Assembly (NCBI GenBank): GCA_027627225.1
Contig: CM051030.1
Coordinates: 434,001-498,000, forward strand
Direction of reading: 5' to 3'
Length of the DNA: 64,000 nucleotides
Origin: Congeria kusceri
Taxonomy: Eukaryota > Mollusca > Bivalvia > Myida > Dreissenidae
Both the position numbers and the translations under genes were made by a program. This document shows positions 13,201 through 22,200 of the stretch, piece by piece. Numbering within the stretch: position 1 is the stretch's first letter; each line of letters starts with the position of its first letter. Under the pieces are notes generated by a model. The model worked only from the letters and a program-made list of their open reading frames with translations. It did not search any database and was not told the origin of the DNA.

Positions 13201-16200
13201 ATTGCAAACAAACCACACGGAATAAAAGCACATGAACAGAACGTTAAGCCTCGATGATGGCTTTCATTTATTATTGAAATGCCTCATACGGATGTTTTAT
13301 TGATAGTTTTGTACTTTTAAGTGCCTTTCTAATTGTGTGCATGTAGGTCGCAGAACTCAGCTGTTTCACGCTTTTGATACGCATGTAAATCGACTTTATT
13401 TTTTAATTTTTTTTTTAAATTGTACAAATATTGGCTTCATTAAACAAGTTATAAACAAGATTCTGTGTTTGATAAACACACATGCACCCGGTTGGTGCTG
13501 GGTTGCCCATTTCTAGGTCCAAATTAGGTCAAGGTCAAAGTGAGGCTGGGTGATATGGGTGGATTGGGAATGGTCATAAGTAAAAACTGTGTAAATATCC
13601 AAGTGTTGTAGTAAGCGGTGTTGGTGCTAGACGAAACGATAAAATCTAGTTAACCAAGAAATGGCACTTTTGAATTATTATAAGTCCAAATTAGGTCAAG
13701 GTCAAAGTAAGGTTGGGTGATATGGGTGGATAGGGAATAGTCATAAGCAACAACTGTGTAAGTATCAAAGTGTCATAGTAAGCGGTGTTGGTGCTAGACG
13801 AAACGGTAAAATCTACTAAACCAGTTCATGGACAGAAGGACGGAAAGACTGAAGGACGATCGCTATATGCCTCCTGCATCAAGATGCCGAGGGCATACAA
13901 ATAAATGGCCTAAATGATATTAACCTGTTTTTCCTGAGCCACTCTCTCCAGAAATAATAATGCACTGGTCCAAGTCCCTGTCTCGCATGGATCTGTAGGC
14001 TTCATCTGAGATGGCATAGCTGGAACATAGGAAATAGAACTGAACCAAATATGGCACAGCTGAAACAAAGGGAATAGAACTGAACAAATATGGCATAGCT
14101 GAAACACAGGAAATGGAACTGAACAAATATGGCATAGCTGAAACATAGGAAATAAAACTGAACAAATATGGCATAGCTGAAACACAGAAAATAGAACTGA
14201 ACAAATACGGCATAGCTGAAACACAGGAAATAGAACTGAACAAATAAGGCATAGCTGGAACATAGGAAATAGAACTGAACCAAATATCGCATAGCTGGAA
14301 CATAGGAAATAGAACTGAACAAATATGGCATAGCTGAAACACAGGAAATAGAACTGAACAAATATGGCTTAGCTGAAACACATGAAATAGAACTGAACAA
14401 ATATGGCATAGCTGACACATAGGAAATAGAACTGAACAAATATGGCATAGTTGAAACACATGAAATAGAACTGAACAAATATGGCATAGTTGAAACACAG
14501 GAAATAGAACTGAACAAATATGGCATAGCTGAAACATAGGAAATAGAACTGAACAAATATGGCATAGCTGAAACACAGCAAATAGAACTGAACAAATATG
14601 GCATAGCTGAAACACAGGAAATAGAACTGAACAAATATGGCATAGCTACAACACAGGAAATAGAACTGAACAAATATGGCATAGCTGAAACATAGGAAAT
14701 AGAACTGAATGAATATGGCATAGCTGACACAGACAAAATAGAACTGAAAATATATGACATGACTCAAACAAGAAATAGAACTGAACAAATATTGCATAAA
14801 AGCAACAGATGAAATATATCTAACAAATGTGGCATAGCTGAACACAGGAAATAGAACTTTACCAAAATATATGGCATAGCTGGATGTAGAGGAAATAGAA
14901 CTGAACACATATGGCATAGCTGACACAGAGTAAATAGAAGCAATAACAAATATGCTTCTTCTAAGACAATATGATGACATTAGACTTCCAGGGTGGCAAC
15001 TGAAATTCCAAAATAAAATTTCCTGACGTTTCCCTGATGGAATTAGATTCTCCATGACATTTATTGTCAAATTACCGGTAAAAATAGTGCAAAGTGGTGA
15101 TAGCGTACATAAATATATTACCACTATATTCCATGTTTAGCCATTTGTGCTATTGTTAACTTCTGATTTTAAACAAAGTGGTGATAACGTACATAAATAT
15201 ATGACCACTATTTGCCATGTTTAGCCATTTGTGCTATTGTTAACTTCTGATTTTAAACAAAGTGGTGATAACGTACATAAATATATGACCACTATTTGCC
15301 ATGTTTAGCCATTTGTGCTATTGTTAACTTCTGATTTTAAACAAAGTGGTGATAACGTACATAAATATATGACCACTATTTGCCATGTTTAGCCATTTGT
15401 ACTATTGTTAACTTCTGATTTTAAACAAAGTGGTGATAGCGTACATAAATATATGACCACTATTTTCCATTTTTAGCCATTTGTACTATTGTTAACTCCT
15501 TATTCTACAACAAAAATGATAATTTTATTGGTTTATTGTTGAAATATTCATTAAATTCTAGATTTCACTACCTCATTTTGGATTTGTGACTTTTGGTCAA
15601 ATTCCCTGGATTTTCCCAGAATTTTGCCAAATTTTCAAATTCCCTGATTTTTCCCAGCAGGGAATTTTTTTCATTCTTTTCCACTGTTTTCCAGAGTTGG
15701 TGGCCACCCTGACTTCTGGTACCCTGGTTTGGTGGCCACCCTGACTTCTGGTACCCTGGTTTGGTGGCCACCCTGACTTCTGGTACCTTGGTACCATGTT
15801 CATCTGTATTCTCGTGGTAGTTTAAACAAATAATTTGAGCAAAAGCAAATAATGAAACATTTTCTTTTAATATTATCCAATGAATTGAACCTTTTCATGA
15901 AATTAACCACTAAACTTTTTTGACAAAACACATTATTCGTTCTTAAATTATTGTCTTTTTCAATGCATCATGCGGCCATCTTGACAAATTGCGTTATCGG
16001 TAATCTCGCGGTAAACCAAATTTAGCCAAATGAGAGCCCTGTTTGTTCTTATTTTTATAGAACCAGAGCTGATATTTAGTAAATACCCATCAATATTACT
16101 ACTTTATAAACACAATTTTTGTTATTTTGAATAAACAATTCATTTGCAGTCTATAGACAAAATTGAAAAAATCTGTCAGTCGTTTAATAATAATAGATTG

Positions 16201-19200
16201 CATTTATCTTTTTTCACCAAAAACTCAGACAGTCTCAGACAAATTTTGCCGTTTGTACACGGAATTCTATATGAAAATGCTCTTTTCCTGTCAGAGAGGT
16301 TGTTTTTGGAGTTTCTTGTCCTGACCAGTAATTTGGTTGTACCGGACAGTCGAATAACTGAGTTAGGTCAAGCCCTGTTTGCTGTCTTAGTCACACATTT
16401 GACAAGTTATTTTTCATTGATTAGTTTCTCCTTCATGCTGGACAACTAAGTGCAGTGTTTCCTCCAGTCATGGAACATGGCCAAGTGGTTGTAAATAAGT
16501 ACGCTGTAACCTTACACAAGAGTGGCTGTAAGGCCACAGATTTTTTATTTTTTGTTTCTTGGACATTTTTTGTTTGTTTTGTTTGTTTATTTGGATGTTT
16601 CGCTGTGTTTAACAATATTTCAATCATATAACTGCGGTCAGTTAACCTACTCACACTATTCCTGGGCAAGCTTAGCCTATCTAAGCGGTTTACCAGTACG
16701 TAGTGCACATATGCCAGTAACTGACAACTGCCCTACTTGAATCAGAGGTGGGGGAGAATGACCGTAGAAATTATTTCATGACCAATCGCAACACAAGTAT
16801 GTGGCCTGGCTGGGGCTTGAACTGACAAACCCCAGACTGACAGTCCAGCGCTCTACCAACTGAGCTAGCTGGGCCCAGCTTTTAAAAAAACTGTCCAGTT
16901 TAAGACGAAAAATAAAAGTAAAATAAAATTATATTATTTATACAATATTAACGTTGAATTCATATGAGGCGCATCGTGGGAAAACCGGGCTTAATGCATG
17001 TGCGTAAAGTGTCGTCTCGGATTAGCCTGTGCAGTCCGCACAAGCTAATCCGGGACGGCACTTTCCGCTTTTATGGTATTTTCTGTTTCAAGGAAGTCTC
17101 TTCTAAACATAAATCCACTGTAGGTGGAAATTGCCGTCCTGGAGTAGCCTGTGCGGACTGCACAGGCTAATCCGGGATGACACTTTACGCACATGCATCA
17201 AGTCAGGTTTTCCAACGACGCCCCTCATATATATTTTACTTTGGTTTTACGTATTAACGGTGAGTTGAAAACTATCTTTTAATATCCATAAGGTATATGG
17301 AATCAGTGGAAATAAAATAATTATTTTTTTTTTTTAATTCATTTTATTATTTGTACAATATTAAGTTCCAATTTTTATTTTTTGTATTTTCAAAACAAAA
17401 AAAAGGTCTGCGGATCCAAGAAACTATAATTTAACAAACTCTGGCCTAATATACAAACAGTACACAGTTTAAAGCCGCTGAATGGAGCGATAAAAGAATG
17501 TCAACATGTCCACTGCCTGTTTCGCTCTATCACATATCATTCTGGGTTTACTTTTACTGATAAGACGAGGGTGAGTGCATTAAACACGCCATTTCAATCT
17601 GGATTTCACGTTTGTACCGGGCAATCGGGGACTAAATCCATCATTTCAAACAGCTTCTTAACAACTGTTTAGCATATAAAAAGACCTCTTGTAAATTCTT
17701 TTACGGTATCACTTCACATAAACTATGCAAGCCAAAATTATGACAAACAAAAAGATATATTCAACCTATTTAGCACATTCAGACCTTAGCAGTCCTATTA
17801 TTAGCTTGATTTTAGCACATTCAGACCTTAGCAGTCCTATTATTAGCTTGATTTTAGCACATTCAGACCTTAGCAGTCCTATTATTAGCTTGATTTTAGC
17901 ACATTCAGACCTTAGCAGTCCTATTATTAGCTTGATTTTAGCACATTCAGACCTTAGCAGTCCTATTATTAGCTTGATTTTAGCACATTCAGACCTTAGC
18001 AGGCCTATTATTAGCTTGATTTTATCCAAAGCCTGCAGCTCACAGAAAAAAATTGAGCCTGTATACTGCCCTTCTCAAAAAGTGTATTTAATACGCATTT
18101 AAATGCTGCGGTATTGGAACCGTATTTTTTCTGCGTTAAATGCGCATTAAATACACTTTTAGTACACTAAGTGTATTTTTTCTGTACTTTTTCTGCATTT
18201 TTTACAAAAAAGTGTATTAATGCACTAGAAAATACACTTAAAATACACTTTAAATAAACTTAAGTGTATTTGTTGAAGACATAGTGTATTTTTTCAAGGA
18301 GAAAAATATATTTCAAATGCACTTAAGTGTGTTTATGCAGGAAAAATACACTTTATTCCTGTAATAAGTGTATTTTTTAGGCATTTTAAAGTGTATTAAA
18401 TGCGTATTAAACGCAGAAAAAATACCGTGCCAATACCAAATTGTTAAATACGCATTAAATGCGTATTAAATGCACTTTTTCGAGAAGGGTGGGTAGAACC
18501 ATTCAAACCCATTAGAAGCTTGATTGTGGGGAAAGCATGTGGCTCACTGTAACACTTTTGAGCCCCTTTCCTGAGTAGAACCATTCAGACCCATTATAAG
18601 CTTTGTTGTGGGGAAAGCCTGTGGCTCATACTTTTGAGCCCGTTTCCTGGGTAGAACAATTCAGACCCATTATTAGCTTGAGGTTACAATATACTCATTC
18701 CAATCCTTATGTAATTTAATGTCAAAGCGATAGCTTTTACCCAAAATAAATGCAACATTTTGCACATAGGGACCCTCATAACCATACCTTTTCTTAAAGA
18801 GAATTCTAAGCTGAATCGATTTAAGCAATAAACAGAGTATGTCATGTAATATATAAGAAAGAACTCGACACTAAACAAAGTTGAGTGTTTTATCACCATC
18901 TTTTTACCGGCTACTTTCTAGTTGAATGTAACCAGCCTTAGCGCAAGTGTCATACTGTAGTCTCCAATCTTAAAACATATTAGTGATTTATTAGTGCATA
19001 CCAATGCTTACCCTACCAACATCTCTAAAAAAGAATATCAAAGCAAGTGTCCAAACCTAAAAACATGTCTTCGAGTTAAACTTGTTGATTTATTTAGAGA
19101 GTACAGCCCTACATGACTTATTTATTTAGTGTAATGTGACCTTGATTGTGGCTTATCTTCGAACTACAGTCTTTGTCAACCAGAAGCATGCATGGCAGAG

Positions 19201-22200
19201 GAAGTACCTTGTAGGCAGACCTGGAGCAGAGACTAAATGGTAATTAAGTTGCCGATAATGGAGCCAGACTTTGATCTCAGCTTTAAGGAAAATTAGCATT
19301 AATACAACAAGCAGAGTTATTATGTTAGTCCGGGTCAACAAAAATATTGACACATGCTGTGCTTAAACCTGAAAAGTAAACTTTGGCGATAAGTCAGCAT
19401 TTGCATGGCAAAAATTACTAGAGATTTATGTTTTGCACTTTTTTTTATCAGCTTAATACTGCAAAATAAATGATTATGACAAGAAATGATTAAATTGACA
19501 AACAAAAAATGTGGTAATTTCACGAAAACCGACTCTTCTAACTTATTAAGCAGAAACCGTTTTTCTATTTTTAGTTACAGTGCCCTTGACCTTGACCTCA
19601 AAGTGTAAGTGAATTCTAAATTTAGTATTAAATAGTTTACTTTTAGCTTTGATCCAATCGCAGCTATTACACATTCATATGAATTTTTATTACCTCAACA
19701 CCATTTTGAAGCTGTTTGTGGAACATACGCCAAAAAATAACATTTTGCGGTAAAAATAACTATTATATGCAACATGCCTTGTTATACATAGAAAAATACC
19801 AAATCTGATAATAAATTACAATGAGAAAACCAACGGCTTCATGCTTCTGGAAAGGAGCAATCATACTGGTAAAGTACCTAAATCCGGACACTTAAACAAG
19901 TTAAACATAATAAGTTAGGTTTAATCTTAAGATTTGGCCAAAATCTTAGTGCAATATGCTATCTGAAAGTCACTGAATGATGTGTTGGGAAAAGGTCTGT
20001 ACCACATCTCGAAATACAGCCAGAGAGTACCTAAATCCGGCCATTTTTTTAAAACATGTTTTATTAAAAACAAAAAGTATAAAATAAACATTCAACTACA
20101 ACTTGTTGGTCAGTAATCGTTTTCTTCTCCTTTGTTTGCCTTATTCTGGTGTTCACTTTCAATTTGTTCTCTGTAAAGCTTTATTTATTGGATATACTGT
20201 TTTGATTTCAATCCCCCATGTGCAAACGTTTTCAATTGAAAGGAAGAAAACAACAATATGTTAATGAATTAATACTCAATTAATTCTGTTTAAACTTGAC
20301 ATATGTTGATGAGACAGGTGTGTGCATCAATTGATACCATAGAATTATGGGTCTTGATCGTACAAACACGTTTTTTCTGAGGTGTCCTGATTTACGTACT
20401 GTCCGGATTTAGATACTTCACCAGTATTGGCTGAGCTATAAATAGCTTTTTGAAAATTCTGAAATTTCAAGATAAAGTTATTCAATGGGCTATCATCAGA
20501 TCTTCCTGTAGGAAGACAGTATACTTTAATATGATTGCTAAACTTTACCAATATATTTGCAAAGCACGTACATGTGTGGCGGTAACTCGTAGATGTTTCT
20601 GCTCCGGTATTCCTCAATGATGTCTGGTTTGTAGAGCGGCAATTTCTGGTACGGGTTCACGGACACTACAACGGTCCCGATGTACGTCTGAAGAGAAAAC
20701 AATGCAGCTTCCATCAGGAATGGGAATAAATTACTTTAGCAAGAAAAAAACATGCCTTGCAAATATTTTTTGCAGATTAAAAAAAATAATTAATAGGAAA
20801 CAGTCCAAAACTGGAGGTGGATTTGCTTTAAAGGCGCATATCGACAGTATTTTGCATAAATATAGACCACATTTTTACAAGATAATATCCTACTGATAAA
20901 GAAATTTTCATATGGATACAAGATATTCTTCATAAAGCCTAAAATGACTATGGTTTCGACAATTGCAGATAAGTTGGCTATAGAAAGGGGCCTACTGTGT
21001 CTGTGTTGTACCAAGAGACAGGGAGCCCTGGGCCCATATCTACAAAGGGGCCTACTATGTCTGTGTTGTGCCAAGAGACAGGGAGCCCTGGCTATGTCTG
21101 TGTTGTGCCAAGAGACAGGGAGCCCTGGGCCCATATCCACAAAGATCCTTTTAAAAATTGCAGTAAATTTGGCTATAGAAAGGGGCTATAGAAAAATTGC
21201 AGTAAATTTGGCTATAGAAAGGGGCTATAGAAAAATTGCAGTAAATTTGGCTATAGAAAGGGGCTATAGAAAAATTGCAGTAAATTTGGCTATAGAAAGG
21301 GGCTATAGAAAAATTGCAGTAAATTTGGCTATAGAAAGGGGCTATAGAAAAATTGCAGTAAATTTGGCTATAGAAAAATTGCACTAAATTTGGCTATAGA
21401 AAAATTGCTGTAAATTTGGCTATAGAAAGGGGCTATAGAAAAATTGAAGTAAATTTGGCTATAGAAAGGGGCCTACTGTGTCTGTGTTGTGCCAAGAGAC
21501 AGGGAGCCCTGGGCCCATATCCACAAAGCTCCTTTGAAAAATTGCAGTAAATTTGGCTATAGAAAAGGGCCTACTGTGTCTGTGTTGTACAAAGAGACAG
21601 GGAGCCCTGGGCCAATATCCACAAAGCTCCTTAGAAAAAACTTAAGTCACGTTCTAAAAATCATAAATTCTCTAAAGTCTGTGGCTGGTTCATTGCTGGT
21701 TTATTTTGTCTGAAATATATTTATTCTTGTTAAGCATAAAACAATGCATCTTACTTTACCATATTTCAAATATATATCGTAATAGACTTGTACAAGGAAT
21801 ATTTTATTTGAAATGTTCACATATGATTTAAGATAGTCCGTAAGAGTTTTGTGGCTATGGCCCCTGGCCCTAATAATGACACCGACACAATATGCCCCTT
21901 AAAGACCCTATCGGATGGTAATGATTTCGATCCCTTCACGAGGAGCATTTGACTGATCTTTCTTAACAGACACCAAGTACTGCTTTGACCCAGGAAACAG
22001 ACTTCAAAGTGTCTGAATAAGCCTAAAACTTTCATATCAAACTAAAATAAATAGGTTATCAAATATTTAACCCGAACCACAACACGCAAACACAAATGGA
22101 CATACATATATCTGGTCGTGTTTGAAGCGTTGCCGTATGTTGTCTATGAAGGCCTCCTCCGTGACGGGGTCCAGCAAGACGGCATCGCTGACGCCCACAT

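Noticed and set aside
13920..15124. Minus-strand ORFs of 231-252 codons made of repeats such as FQLCHICSVLFPV
   Set aside because: The 39-bp period is a multiple of three, so all frames stay open. The sequence is an intronic splice-junction array; only the last part (13925-14019) is a real exon.
17725..18102. ORFs of 125 (plus) and 87 (minus) codons
   Set aside because: Created by the 42-bp tandem array; identical repeats open on both strands.
20944..21387. 147-codon ORF with RKIAVNLAIERGY repeats
   Set aside because: Created by the 39-bp monomer of the compound array.
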